Counted from the first letter of the stretch, positions 50,606 through 59,715 are shown. The stretch is 64,000 nt of DNA from Fluviicola sp. XM-24bin1 (GCA_003149635.1 QCWI01000003.1:186001-250000); one strand, 5' to 3'. A program made the numbers and translations. Notes: generated by a model not told the origin, from the letters alone.

Positions 50606-52696
50606 TCAGTAAACCACCAATCGCTGCTTTTTCCACTTCTGAGAACTGTCTTTGTAAAGAATGAAAACCAAACCTTTAAGGGGACAAGAAATTTTTTCGG
50701 ATGTTCCTGAATAGTGTAATTGCCCAGTGGCATCGTATAGTTTTACTTCGGATAATTGATCTCCTCTGAATTGCAGTATGTCATCCAAAACGAACCAATC
50801 TTCTTGAAGATGACACGACCACGAACTTATCGTTTGTAATGACTGAAACCTCCCGTCGAAATCCGTTTGGGAGATCCGATATAAAGGATAGGACGTTTCT
50901 AAGTCGTAGTGATAATCAGTTGATAGCGTCGTTGTTCCGGAACCATCAATTTTTGCGATCTCTTCGAATTCGATTCCATCGAAAGAACCCTCAATGGTAA
51001 AGAAGTCGTTGTTGAGTTCGGTGATGGTCGTCCATTCCAGAGATTTCTTTCCATCCACACATTGAAAAGAGCCGCCGCCATATTCTACTGGTAACGAATT
51101 GCAAGCAAAAACCAAGGTGTTGGATGTGTCCACACAGGTTCCAGTACCGGCCGTGACGAAGTAACTGCCTTCAGCATTGGCCAAAGTAGTTTGATTCGTT
51201 TCTCCCGCCATGATTGATCCATCGAAATACCACTGCATATTGTCGGCGGTATTGATTAGTGTGAGCGTTGTCGAAACACAGTTTTCGTCCGACACAATTT
51301 CAGGGTTGGGGCGCTCTGAAAAACCGGAGAAATAGCCGGCAAATCCAGCATCTCCACTCGCGCCAAACATTCCTGCAGCCATCGGTTCGTTCGATACAAT
51401 TGCCACGTCTCCAGACAACCCCGTTTCTCGGTAGGTAACCCAATCGGAGGTGCCCGTTACAGCCTGTGGGCTAGCGCTTGGTGCAGACCCGTTGATGGTT
51501 ACGGTGGCTCCTGTCCGTGTGAGGATCGTTACGCCTCCTGTGTAGCTGTTGCTTCGAATCATGTCGATACTCGAAATATTGTCAACAGCGAGCGGAAGCA
51601 GGCAGTTGAGCGGGGGGATAAAATTCAAACCGATGGTGCGCTCATTTGTACTTCCAGCCAAAACCTGATAAACATACGCGGGCTCACTCGTTTCCACAAA
51701 CATATTGTCCTGAGGGGAATAATTAGTACCGTCGAAAATTTGATATTCTCCCTCGTTCAGAGTGACTGTGGGGGCGGAACCATTAATGCTTATGTCCGTT
51801 CCGTTTTGCGTCGCAACGACGATCACCAATTCCGTCGCATCGATTCCGTTGCCCTTCAGAACAATGTGTTCATTTCCCAATCGTGAAGTAGGAAGCGTTT
51901 GATCGAAACAAATGTCTCTGGCTCCACTGCCTGAAATCACACCTCCCATAAGATTTCCGTTGCTCACTACGATGTTTCTGTCAGCATTAATAACAGCTCC
52001 GATCCAGCCATCTTTATTTTCGGCAACGACTAAGTTTACCGCCTCAAGTACGTAGGTTTCACCTGCATCCAAATTCACTGTAATAGAGTTCAACGTGATT
52101 CCACTCGCGTTACTTCCTTGCCGAAACACGCAATTGTTATGGTATCCGCTAATTGTCACGGTGGTATTGTCTTCCATAGCCATAAACCCAACAACTCCAT
52201 TTAAAGCGCTGTTATTTCCAATCATCGGAATTCCACCCCAATAGAAGTGAGTACCACGTGCAATGCGCCCTTTCGCAGTTAGAGATCCTCCTTGAGCGTT
52301 TGATCGCACTCGGTAATTCACATAAAAGTTCTGACTTGCTGTAAAAATGAGGCCGTCGTCGCGTTGCACAGAACCCACTGAATCCGCGTCCATGCATAGA
52401 TAGTTGTAACCGTTGGCCAAATCCAGACGATACGGACTGGTGGCAGAAATCGAATAGGTGCCGATGGGAGTTCCGGTTCCAGTGGTAATAGTGACATCGA
52501 ACGCCGCGGTTTCAGGTGTTGAGAGATAAACGCTGTGTTCGTATGCTCCAGCATTTGAAGCCACATTTCCTGCTGTGATAGGGGGAAGCCAATGGATACT
52601 GTCCAATTGCGCGTGGAGGCCGGGTGAAAAGAGCATCAGACAACTTACAACGAGCCATCGAATGCTTTGAATACTGAAGAGAATGTGCCGTAACAT
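50606..52696 (-). CDS. IgGFc-binding-like exported surface protein
   Basis: This 696-residue protein has a signal peptide (cleaved near HAQL). The region 30-400 has the GAYEHSVYLSTPETAAFDVTI and LNFIPPLNCLLPLA segments of the IgGFc-binding N-terminal domain of Bacteroidota surface proteins. After about residue 540 comes SLEWTTITELNNDFFTIEGS, and the final ~75 residues (YHYDLETSYPLYRISQTDFD to KKQRLVVY) resemble a divergent T9SS sorting domain without a clear YPNP. Export by T9SS is therefore probable but not certain. Confidence 0.65.
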   Translation of the reverse strand: MLRHILFSIQSIRWLVVSCLMLFSPGLHAQLDSIHWLPPITAGNVASNAGAYEHSVYLSTPETAAFDVTITTGTGTPIGTYSISATSPYRLDLANGYNYLCMDADSVGSVQRDDGLIFTASQNFYVNYRVRSNAQGGSLTAKGRIARGTHFYWGGIPMIGNNSALNGVVGFMAMEDNTTVTISGYHNNCVFRQGSNASGITLNSITVNLDAGETYVLEAVNLVVAENKDGWIGAVINADRNIVVSNGNLMGGVISGSGARDICFDQTLPTSRLGNEHIVLKGNGIDATELVIVVATQNGTDISINGSAPTVTLNEGEYQIFDGTNYSPQDNMFVETSEPAYVYQVLAGSTNERTIGLNFIPPLNCLLPLAVDNISSIDMIRSNSYTGGVTILTRTGATVTINGSAPSASPQAVTGTSDWVTYRETGLSGDVAIVSNEPMAAGMFGASGDAGFAGYFSGFSERPNPEIVSDENCVSTTLTLINTADNMQWYFDGSIMAGETNQTTLANAEGSYFVTAGTGTCVDTSNTLVFACNSLPVEYGGGSFQCVDGKKSLEWTTITELNNDFFTIEGSFDGIEFEEIAKIDGSGTTTLSTDYHYDLETSYPLYRISQTDFDGRFQSLQTISSWSCHLQEDWFVLDDILQFRGDQLSEVKLYDATGQLHYSGTSEKISCPLKGLVFILYKDSSQKWKKQRLVVY

Positions 52697-52830
52697 ACCT
52701 GTCCATAGTTAGGGATGGAGAAGTAAATTAGTAAGGTTTTGAGTTGGGATAAAGCGGCATCTTCCGAACGCTCAGAGAGCCTTTCCGAAAGTGAGAAGAA
52801 AAAGGAAAATTGTAAATCGAAGTCTTAAGA

Positions 52831-52917
52831 TCACATGCTTTGCGCAATGACCAATCCCAAAGAGAAAGAAATAACGAAAAGGAATACGATGAATCCTCTG
52901 TAATGCTTTTGTGCCAT
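52831..52917 (-). CDS. Candidate 28-residue membrane microprotein
   Basis: The frame is ATG to TGA: a short basic start (MAQKHYRG), one hydrophobic helix (FIVFLFVISFSLGLVIA) and the end QSM. It is too short for standard gene finders. A TATCTTCG box (52958-52951 on the minus strand) is 33 nt upstream. The surrounding 52697-53019 otherwise holds no gene. The coding status is inferred from the frame and the helix only. Confidence 0.4.
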   Translation of the reverse strand: MAQKHYRGFIVFLFVISFSLGLVIAQSM

Positions 52918-53019
52918 GAATGGTTGTTTAACATTCCCGAAGGAACGGGTCGAAGATACAACTTATTTAGATTAATTCTTAATTAGCATAATTTTTCTTC
53001 CTAAAAAGCATGGGACACA

Positions 53020-54060
53020 CTACTTTTTGACCGTGGTTGTATTGAACGGATTGGATCCGGGATAGTCTTTCTGAAATACAAATCTTCCAGTTAATTCAAT
53101 CAAATCAAGAATCACGTAGTTCTTATCGGGCTTTGCTGTAGAAGCATAATTCACCTTGTATTCCGTTCTGTCAACTTGTGTACTAAAATCAAGAATTACG
53201 GTTGAATCTGTATCGATGACTGTGGCCGTCCAGACTTCCTAATTGCACTTGCCGCGCATACATAATTGTCCTTCAATTTTCCATTCATTGTTTTCCATCA
53301 ATGTCATGGATTCGGCTTTGAACGTTGCTCCTGGATACTTCGATACGTGGAAGAAATCTTTGCTCTTCAAGTGTTCAATGAGCGCTGGAATTTCGTGAGA
53401 CATACTGTCCATGTTGATGCTTACGTTGAGATCCGAGAGAATGCCATCGTTGTATGCAATTTTACCGTTGAATTCGTTCAAGGTGCCGGTTAAAGCGTAG
53501 TCGCCATCACCCTTTCCAGTCCACTTAATATTGGAGTCATCAGCAAGCATGGGCATCACCTGAGTTCCGTCTTCTAAAGTTCCTGCAGTGTACAAAATAT
53601 CGTATCCCATTAAAGTATCTCCTTGAGGATTCACCGCTTTCACATACCAGAAATTCCAGCCTGATCGCGTCCATGGTTCCACACGCCAATTTTTCTCATA
53701 AACGATAGAATCACCCGGGGCTAATTCAAGTGATTTGGTGTCGAATATGTCCATGGTTTGCTCTTCATTGAATGCCGCGCGTTTCCACCAACTTCCATAG
53801 TACAATAAATAGGCGCCCGTTTCTACCACTCGAATTGATTGTTCCGCTTTGATTGTTGTGGAGTGTTTCCAAGCGACCTTTTCTCCTTTCTCAATGTATT
53901 CAGGAAAATTGGGGTTCGGGGTGCTGAAGATGGTGAGTTCGTTCGGTAAGCCTGCCAACTCTGCCGGGAGCGGAATGGCTTCAACTTCTTCCTGCTGTGC
54001 AAGAACGGTTCCTGAGCCGCCCGAGATAAGTAACAAAAGGGCAAAAATTTTGTTTCGCAA
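53020..54060 (-). pseudogene. Exported YceI-like protein split by an in-frame TAG
   Basis: The start at 54060 gives a signal peptide (MRNKIFALLLLISGGSGTVLAQ). After an extra N-terminal domain, a YceI-type end is reached: SHEIPALIEHLKSKDFFHVSKYPGATF and EGQLCMRGKCN, then TAG at 53241-53239. The same frame goes on as EVWTATVIDTDSTV, TQVDRTEYKVNYAS and KKDYPGSNPF-like residues to a TAG at 53022-53020, matching the end of a YceI domain. As sequenced it would lack the last two strands, about 72 codons. Read-through, mutation or base error are the options. Confidence 0.7.
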
Positions 54061-54188
54061 TGGTGTTGATTTACAAAGTAATGTGGAGGGCGCAGCTAGA
54101 GCAAATGTATGGAAAACAATTGATTCGGAGGTTTGCGTAAGAAGTAAGCAGAATTACGGATTGATTGTATCTTTAAGGGAAAAAGAAC

Positions 54189-54743
54189 ATGGCATTAACT
54201 GAATCCAACGTATTTCCCATTGGGACAAAGGCTCCCGACTTTCAACTTCTCGATACCAAGTCTGATGAGATGCTAAATCTTTCTGAGCTAAAAGGAGAGA
54301 AGGGTACGGCGATTTTCTTTATTTGCAATCACTGTCCGTTTGTAATTCATGTGAATGATGAATTGGTTCGAATGGCAAATGCTTATGCAGAGAGAGGAAT
54401 TGGGTTTATTGCCATTAGCAGTAATAATGTGGAAACGCATCCGCAAGACGGCCCGGAATTCATGAAAACGCACGCTGCAAAACAAAGATATCCGTTTCCA
54501 TATCTCTATGATGAAACGCAAGAAGTTGCGAAGGCCTATGACGCCACTTGTACGCCGGACTTATACCTTTTTGACGCGGAATTGAATGCTGTGTATCACG
54601 GACAATTGGACGATTCGCGTCCAGAGAATGAGATTCCTGTTTCCGGAAACTACTTCAGAAATGCCATGGATGAGTTGCTCGCTGGAAATGAAGCTTTGGC
54701 CGATCAAAAACCGAGTATTGGTTGTGGTATTAAGTGGAAGTGA
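54189..54743 (+). CDS. Thioredoxin-fold protein with CNHC motif
   Basis: This 184-residue protein has the redox pair C46-N-H-C49 (FFICNHCPFVIHV), then a peroxiredoxin-like fold with the PFPYLYDETQEVAKAYDATCTPDLYLFD stretch carrying the cis-Pro region. It has no signal peptide. The family is the AhpC/TSA-type thioredoxin-like group; a disulfide reductase or peroxidase role is inferred. It converges on the beta-lactamase gene with 9 nt between the two genes' ends. Confidence 0.85.
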   Translation: MALTESNVFPIGTKAPDFQLLDTKSDEMLNLSELKGEKGTAIFFICNHCPFVIHVNDELVRMANAYAERGIGFIAISSNNVETHPQDGPEFMKTHAAKQRYPFPYLYDETQEVAKAYDATCTPDLYLFDAELNAVYHGQLDDSRPENEIPVSGNYFRNAMDELLAGNEALADQKPSIGCGIKWK

Positions 54744-54752
54744 TCGGTTACC

Positions 54753-55586
54753 TCATTCAATGGTGATCAATTCCAGTGCACGATAGGTGATCTCCTTACG
54801 CATGATAAATAAATCGTCTGCATTTGTTGTTGGGCCCGGTTCAATGTTCGTGGCGAAGTAGTATTGTCCCTTATTAGTTTCTACCCAGCCAACGAACCAG
54901 CAGTTGTCTTGATCCTTTGTGACCGACCATCCCGTTTTACCGCGCAGAACGAAATTTTCATTCTCCTCAATAATCATCATGCGTCGCATCGTTTCGTAGG
55001 TTTTGTCGGAAATAAGCAATCGCTTTTCATTGAATGCTCGTAAGAAATCAATTTGTTCGAACTGAGAAATTCTTGATTTTCCTTCCAGCCAGAACATATC
55101 AATATTGGAGCTGTCGATGTCCATTTGTCCGTAATTGAATTTATAAACGAAGTCCTTCATTCTTCGAACGCCAACTTCTCTTGCAATTTCTTGATAGCAA
55201 GGCACACAGGACTGATGAAAGGCGTCGCGGAAGTACATATCGCGTTCCCAGCGTTTCATGTAGCGAGGCTCACCGTCCCATTCGCTGATGGTACTGTCAT
55301 TTTCCATAATTCCCAGTTCCAATGCAATCAATGAGTTGGGAATTTTGTAGGTAGATGCGGGAAGATGTCCCTTATGGGCCCATTTGAAATCGTTTGAGTA
55401 GAAGTTGGTTCCGTCGAAGATGAGCAATGATCCTTTCAATCCGGAAGACTCAATTAACTCTTTGAAATCTGGAACTTCGACATGGTTGTCCTTTTTCTCT
55501 GGCTTGAACGTTGATTTTTGCTCTTTTTCAGGCCCGCAGGCGGAAATAAGGAGAGTCAGAATTAGGATGATAGGTGCAAATCTCAT
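54753..55586 (-). CDS. Class D (OXA-type) beta-lactamase lipoprotein
   Basis: This 277-residue lipoprotein (lipobox LISAC, C17) hydrolyses beta-lactams through an acyl-serine. Catalytic motifs are S78-T-Y-K81 (PASTYKIPNS), S126-C-V, Y152-G-Q154 (the usual third residue is Asn), WLEG (W166) and K217-T-G. All but the third residue of YGN are standard. The lipid anchor would hold it on a membrane facing the periplasm. An HxlR gene lies upstream in the same direction; palindromes lie in the 112-nt gap. Confidence 0.9.
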   Translation of the reverse strand: MRFAPIILILTLLISACGPEKEQKSTFKPEKKDNHVEVPDFKELIESSGLKGSLLIFDGTNFYSNDFKWAHKGHLPASTYKIPNSLIALELGIMENDSTISEWDGEPRYMKRWERDMYFRDAFHQSCVPCYQEIAREVGVRRMKDFVYKFNYGQMDIDSSNIDMFWLEGKSRISQFEQIDFLRAFNEKRLLISDKTYETMRRMMIIEENENFVLRGKTGWSVTKDQDNCWFVGWVETNKGQYYFATNIEPGPTTNADDLFIMRKEITYRALELITIE

Positions 55587-55619
55587 TTTGATGGGACGTA
55601 ATTTTTGACTTGTTGCAAT

Positions 55620-55676
55620 GTCGGAATATTCCGACGAAGAAACATTCGAATATTTCGGAATTCAGGATTATAATCC
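55620..55676 (-). promoter_or_regulatory. Triple palindrome upstream of the beta-lactamase gene
   Basis: GTCGGAATATTCCGAC (55620-55635) is a perfect 16-bp palindrome. ATTCGAATATTTCGGAAT (55644-55661) is an imperfect copy about 25 bp away. GGATTATAATCC (55665-55676) is a perfect 12-bp palindrome of a different sequence. These look like repressor sites for the beta-lactamase promoter. None resembles the dyad upstream of the HxlR gene. Confidence 0.6.
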
Positions 55677-55698
55677 GTATTTTATATAATGGCACATT

Positions 55699-56085
55699 TC
55701 AATCCAATCGTGCCCGAATCGTTTCAATCAACCCATCGCGATCTTCATGTGCGCGCTTGATGAAGTAATCCGAAACCGCTAAATCACCCTGATACTTATT
55801 CGACCAAACGATTAAATCAACAAGTAGGGGGATGAGATCCTTTCCTTTCTCGGTAAGTGTATATTCTTTCTTAGTTCGAAGTTTTTCGTACACCCTCCAT
55901 TCAATGATGCCGATTTTTTCCAGCTTTTTAAGGCGGTCGGAGAGAATGTTTGTGGCAATCCCTTCTTTGGAACTTTGGAAGTCTTTGTAGAATTTTTTGC
56001 CTTGCACCATATCTCGGATAATTAGAAACGTCCATTTATCACCAAAGAAATCGAGGGCATAGCTAACTGGGCAGTCTGATCTCAT
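55699..56085 (-). CDS. HxlR-type winged-helix regulator
   Basis: This 128-residue protein has C5 in MRSDCPVSYAL, then the family core GDKWTFLIIRDMVQGKKFYKDF, the recognition part GIATNILSDRLKKLEKIGII and the wing KKEYTLTEKGKDL. HxlR proteins bind DNA as dimers and often sense electrophiles through the N-terminal cysteine. An ACTTG-N7-CAAGT dyad lies 29 nt upstream and is likely its own operator. Control of the adjacent beta-lactamase is possible but the sites there differ. Confidence 0.9.
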   Translation of the reverse strand: MRSDCPVSYALDFFGDKWTFLIIRDMVQGKKFYKDFQSSKEGIATNILSDRLKKLEKIGIIEWRVYEKLRTKKEYTLTEKGKDLIPLLVDLIVWSNKYQGDLAVSDYFIKRAHEDRDGLIETIRARLD

Positions 56086-56103
56086 GAAATAAAAATAAAA
56101 TGC

Positions 56104-56130
56104 ACTTGCAATTACTTGTTATATGCAAGT
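56104..56130 (-). promoter_or_regulatory. Overlapping dyads upstream of the HxlR gene
   Basis: ACTTGCA (56104-56110) and TGCAAGT (56124-56130) are perfect inverted arms. ACTTG (56114-56118) and CAAGT (56126-56130), 7 nt apart, share the right half. Three half-sites of one motif right upstream of the gene are typical of autoregulation. Confidence 0.6.
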
Positions 56131-56190
56131 TAATGGTTTTACACCGATTAAACACGAAATTATTCCGATCTTATATAGTTACAAGAACAA

Positions 56191-56232
56191 AAAAGTCCGG
56201 TCACTGATGTTCTCGAAGTGACCGGACTTTTT
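56191..56232. terminator. Strong bidirectional terminator after ileS
   Basis: AAAAGTCCGGTCACT and AGTGACCGGACTTTT form a perfect 15-bp stem with A and T runs at both ends. It ends ileS and insulates the HxlR gene. Confidence 0.92.
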
Positions 56233-56251
56233 CTTATATCTTTTTGATAAA

Positions 56252-59200
56252 TTAACTCTTCACCAATCCGATTTTTGCGTCATCCGCATCCACCAAATCA
56301 GTGACCAAAGCATCATCTCCTAAGGATTCGAACACGACATCATTGGCAAGTACCTCGCTACAAACGTATTCCTTGTTGGAGGTAATCGCATTCTGAATCA
56401 ACTCGTTCGTATCTACTTTCAGCAGAATTCGATCGGTTACTTCCAATCCTGAATCTTTACGAAGATTTTGCACTCGGTTGACCAACTCGCGGGCAATTCC
56501 TTCCGATTTCAATTCATCCGAAAGTGTAACATCCAAAGCAACGGTTAGACTTCCATCAGAACTTACCAACCATCCTGGAATATCCTGTGCAGCGATATCA
56601 AAATCACCCAATTCAAGGGTAATTTCCTCACCATTTACTTCGCCTTTCCAGCCGTTGTTCGCTTCGATTTGAGCAATATCATCCCCAGACATTTGGTTCA
56701 CCATAGCAGCGATCGCCTTCATGTACTTTCCGTACTTTGGCCCAATGGTTTTAAAGTTCGGCTTGATGCTTTTAACCAATACATCGTTATCCTCAGCCAG
56801 TAATTCCAATTCCTTCACGTTTACTTCCGAAAGGATTAAATCTTGTACGTGACGGATGTTCGCCGCAAAGGACTCATTCAAGGCTGGAACCATGATTTTC
56901 TGCAATGGCTGACGAACACGCAAACGTTCCTTCTTGCGCAATCCGAGTACAAGAGATGACGTACGTTGCGCCAAATCCATTTGAGTTTCCAATTCCGCAT
57001 TGATCACTGCTTCGTCGGCTTTAGGGAAGTCTGCCAAATGCACAGATTCACAATCGTGTTTCCCACTCACTGCGTTCAAATCCTGGAACAATTGATCCAT
57101 ATAGAACGGCGCGATCGGCGATCCTAAAATGGCAACAGTTTCCAAACACGTATATAACGTTTGATATGCCGAAAGTTTGTCTTTTGCTCCAGCGGCGTCA
57201 TCCGCAGATTGTTTCCAGAAACGGCGTCGACCCAAACGTACATACCAGTTCGAAAGTTGGTCTCCTACAAAATCTTGAATCAAACGACCGGCTTTCGTTG
57301 GTTCGTAAGAATCGTATGCCGCATCCACTTCTTTGATCAAAGTATTCAACTTGGAAAGTACCCAGCGATCGATTTCTGGACGCTCCTCCAAGGCCAAATC
57401 AGCCTCTGAATAGTCAAATCCATCGATATTCGCATACAATGCAAAGAAGGAATACGTATTGTACAAAGTTCCGAAGAACTTACGTTGCACTTCCGTAATT
57501 CCGTCTACATCGAATTTCAGGTTGTCCCAGGGTTGCGCATTGGTAATCATGTACCATCGCGTCGCATCCGGGCCAAATTTGTCCATCGTTTCGAACGGAT
57601 CTACCGCGTTGCCACGACTTTTTGACATTTTGAATCCATCCTTGTCCAAAACAAGTCCGTTGGAAACCACCGCTTTGTAGGCAACAGAATCGAATACCAT
57701 CGTCGCAATGGCGTGCAATGTATAGAACCAACCACGCGTTTGATCTACTCCCTCGGCGATGAAATCTGCCGGGTAACCCGTGCGGTTGTCAATTAACTCT
57801 TTGTTCTCAAATGGATAGTGCCACTGTGCATAAGGCATCGATCCTGAATCGAACCAAACGTCGATCAAATCTGCCTCGCGTTGCATCGGTTTTCCAGAAG
57901 GAGAAACCAGCGTGATGGCATCCATATAATGTTTGTGAAGATCAACCTTTTCGTAGTTCTCTTTCGACATATTACCTACTTCGAAATCTGCTAATGGATT
58001 CGAATCCATCATACCGGCTGCAACCGACTTATCGATTTCAGCTTTCAATTGCTCCACTGAAGAAATGCATACGCGCTCCTCATCATCCTCTGTTGACCAG
58101 ATTGGGATTGGAATTCCCCAATAACGCGAACGCGAAAGGTTCCAATCGTTCAAGTTTTCCAACCATTTTCCGAAGCGTCCAGTTCCTGTTGAAGCTGGTT
58201 TCCAGTTGATGGTATTGTTCAGTTCTGACATGCGCTCTTTCTTCTCGGTCGCTTTCACAAACCAAGAATCAAGCGGGTAATACAAAACAGGCTTGTCTGT
58301 TCTCCAACAATGCGGGTAACTGTGGACGTATTTCTCCACTTTGAAAGCGCGATTCTCCGTCTTCAACTTGATCGCTAACTCAACATCCACGCTTTTCTCT
58401 GGAGCTTCTCCATCAGCGTAGTATTCGTTTTTCACATATTTGCCGGCGAACTCTCCCATTTCCGGGCGGAATCTTCCCTGAAGATCTACCAATGGAACAG
58501 GATCATCATTTTCATTCAACACCAACAGTCCTGGTACTCCAGCATCTGCGGCTACTTTGGCATCATCCGCACCAAATGTAGGAGCTGTATGAACGATTCC
58601 GGTACCGTCTTCCGTTGTAACGAAATCTCCCGGAATAACACGGAAAGCCTCTTCGGCATTTTCGTACGGAAGCGCGAATGGCAACAGTTGCTCGTATTTC
58701 AATCCAACCAAATCCTTGCCGAGGCATTCGCCTGCCACGTAGTATGGGATCTTCTTGTCCTCTGAAGTGAACGCCGCAAGTTCCTCCGCTGACTCTGCCG
58801 CGAAATAGTTCTTGCTGAATTGATACCCTACCAAGTTCTTCGCAAGAATCACTTGCATCGCTTCTTTGGTGTACTGGTTGTACGTCTGCACCAATACATA
58901 TTTAATTTTCGGCCCAACGGTCAATGCAGTATTCGAAGGAAGCGTCCACGGTGTGGTCGTCCAGGCAAGGAAGAATGTTTCTCCATTACCAGAACCTTGA
59001 GCGGCGTCGAAAGGTGAAGGTAATGTCTCCCCATCACGCAATTTAAACTGCGCCACGACCGTAGTATCTGTGACATCGCGGTAGCAACCTGGCATGTTCA
59101 ACTCATGTGTTGAAAGTCCAGTTCCAGCCTTTGGCGAGTACGGTTGGATTGTGTATCCTTTGTAGATCAACTCTTTTTCGTACAATTGACCCAACAACCA

Positions 59201-59686
59201 CCAAACCGATTCCATGTACTTCGAATCGTAAGTGATGTAAGGATTTTCCATATCCACCCAGTATCCCATTTGGCGGGTAAGATTGTTCCATATGTCGGTG
59301 TAACGCATTACCGCTTCACGACACGCTTTGTTGTATTCGTCAACGGAGATCTTCGTACCGATATCCTCCTTGGTGATGCCGAGTTCTTTCTCAACACCCA
59401 ATTCCACAGGCAATCCGTGCGTGTCCCATCCGGCCTTACGCTTTACCTGAAATCCTTTCAGTGTTTTATAACGACAGAAAATATCTTTAATCGAACGACC
59501 CATGGCATGGTGGATCCCAGGAAGACCGTTTGCAGACGGTGGCCCTTCGAAGAAAATGAAAGGTGTGTTGCCCTCACGAGTATCAATCGATTTTTCGAAG
59601 ATCTTCTCTGATTCCCACTGAGCTAACACGCGACTCGCGACATTTGGCAAGTTCAAACCTTTGTACGTTGGATATTTCTGACTCAT
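56252..59686 (-). CDS. ileS: Isoleucyl-tRNA synthetase, eukaryote-like type
   Basis: This 1144-residue class I synthetase charges tRNA-Ile. The start at 59686 (MSQKYPTYKGLNLPNVA) is chosen over 59710 because it fits the family. HIGH motif is GIHH (57-60, in GPPSANGLPGIHHAMG), KMSKS is at about 683 (FKMSKSRGN), and a CP1 editing domain with WTTTPWTLPSNTAL lies between. The length and the GLPGIHH form match the IleRS-2 group, related to eukaryotic enzymes and often less sensitive to mupirocin. The latter is inferred from the group. Confidence 0.95.
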   Translation of the reverse strand: MSQKYPTYKGLNLPNVASRVLAQWESEKIFEKSIDTREGNTPFIFFEGPPSANGLPGIHHAMGRSIKDIFCRYKTLKGFQVKRKAGWDTHGLPVELGVEKELGITKEDIGTKISVDEYNKACREAVMRYTDIWNNLTRQMGYWVDMENPYITYDSKYMESVWWLLGQLYEKELIYKGYTIQPYSPKAGTGLSTHELNMPGCYRDVTDTTVVAQFKLRDGETLPSPFDAAQGSGNGETFFLAWTTTPWTLPSNTALTVGPKIKYVLVQTYNQYTKEAMQVILAKNLVGYQFSKNYFAAESAEELAAFTSEDKKIPYYVAGECLGKDLVGLKYEQLLPFALPYENAEEAFRVIPGDFVTTEDGTGIVHTAPTFGADDAKVAADAGVPGLLVLNENDDPVPLVDLQGRFRPEMGEFAGKYVKNEYYADGEAPEKSVDVELAIKLKTENRAFKVEKYVHSYPHCWRTDKPVLYYPLDSWFVKATEKKERMSELNNTINWKPASTGTGRFGKWLENLNDWNLSRSRYWGIPIPIWSTEDDEERVCISSVEQLKAEIDKSVAAGMMDSNPLADFEVGNMSKENYEKVDLHKHYMDAITLVSPSGKPMQREADLIDVWFDSGSMPYAQWHYPFENKELIDNRTGYPADFIAEGVDQTRGWFYTLHAIATMVFDSVAYKAVVSNGLVLDKDGFKMSKSRGNAVDPFETMDKFGPDATRWYMITNAQPWDNLKFDVDGITEVQRKFFGTLYNTYSFFALYANIDGFDYSEADLALEERPEIDRWVLSKLNTLIKEVDAAYDSYEPTKAGRLIQDFVGDQLSNWYVRLGRRRFWKQSADDAAGAKDKLSAYQTLYTCLETVAILGSPIAPFYMDQLFQDLNAVSGKHDCESVHLADFPKADEAVINAELETQMDLAQRTSSLVLGLRKKERLRVRQPLQKIMVPALNESFAANIRHVQDLILSEVNVKELELLAEDNDVLVKSIKPNFKTIGPKYGKYMKAIAAMVNQMSGDDIAQIEANNGWKGEVNGEEITLELGDFDIAAQDIPGWLVSSDGSLTVALDVTLSDELKSEGIARELVNRVQNLRKDSGLEVTDRILLKVDTNELIQNAITSNKEYVCSEVLANDVVFESLGDDALVTDLVDADDAKIGLVKS

Positions 59687-59707
59687 TTTATGCGTTTTTG
59701 CAAGGTG

Positions 59708-59715
59708 CAAAGTTA
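59708..59715 (-). promoter_or_regulatory. -7 box of ileS
   Basis: On the minus strand TAACTTTG matches TAnnTTTG exactly, 21 nt upstream of the ATG at 59686. No tRNA-dependent leader is seen. Confidence 0.45.

Noticed and set aside
7397-54062. TAG recoded as an amino acid across the genome
   Set aside because: infB, mltD and the lipoprotein at 2525 end properly with TAG at the expected protein ends, so TAG is a stop codon here.
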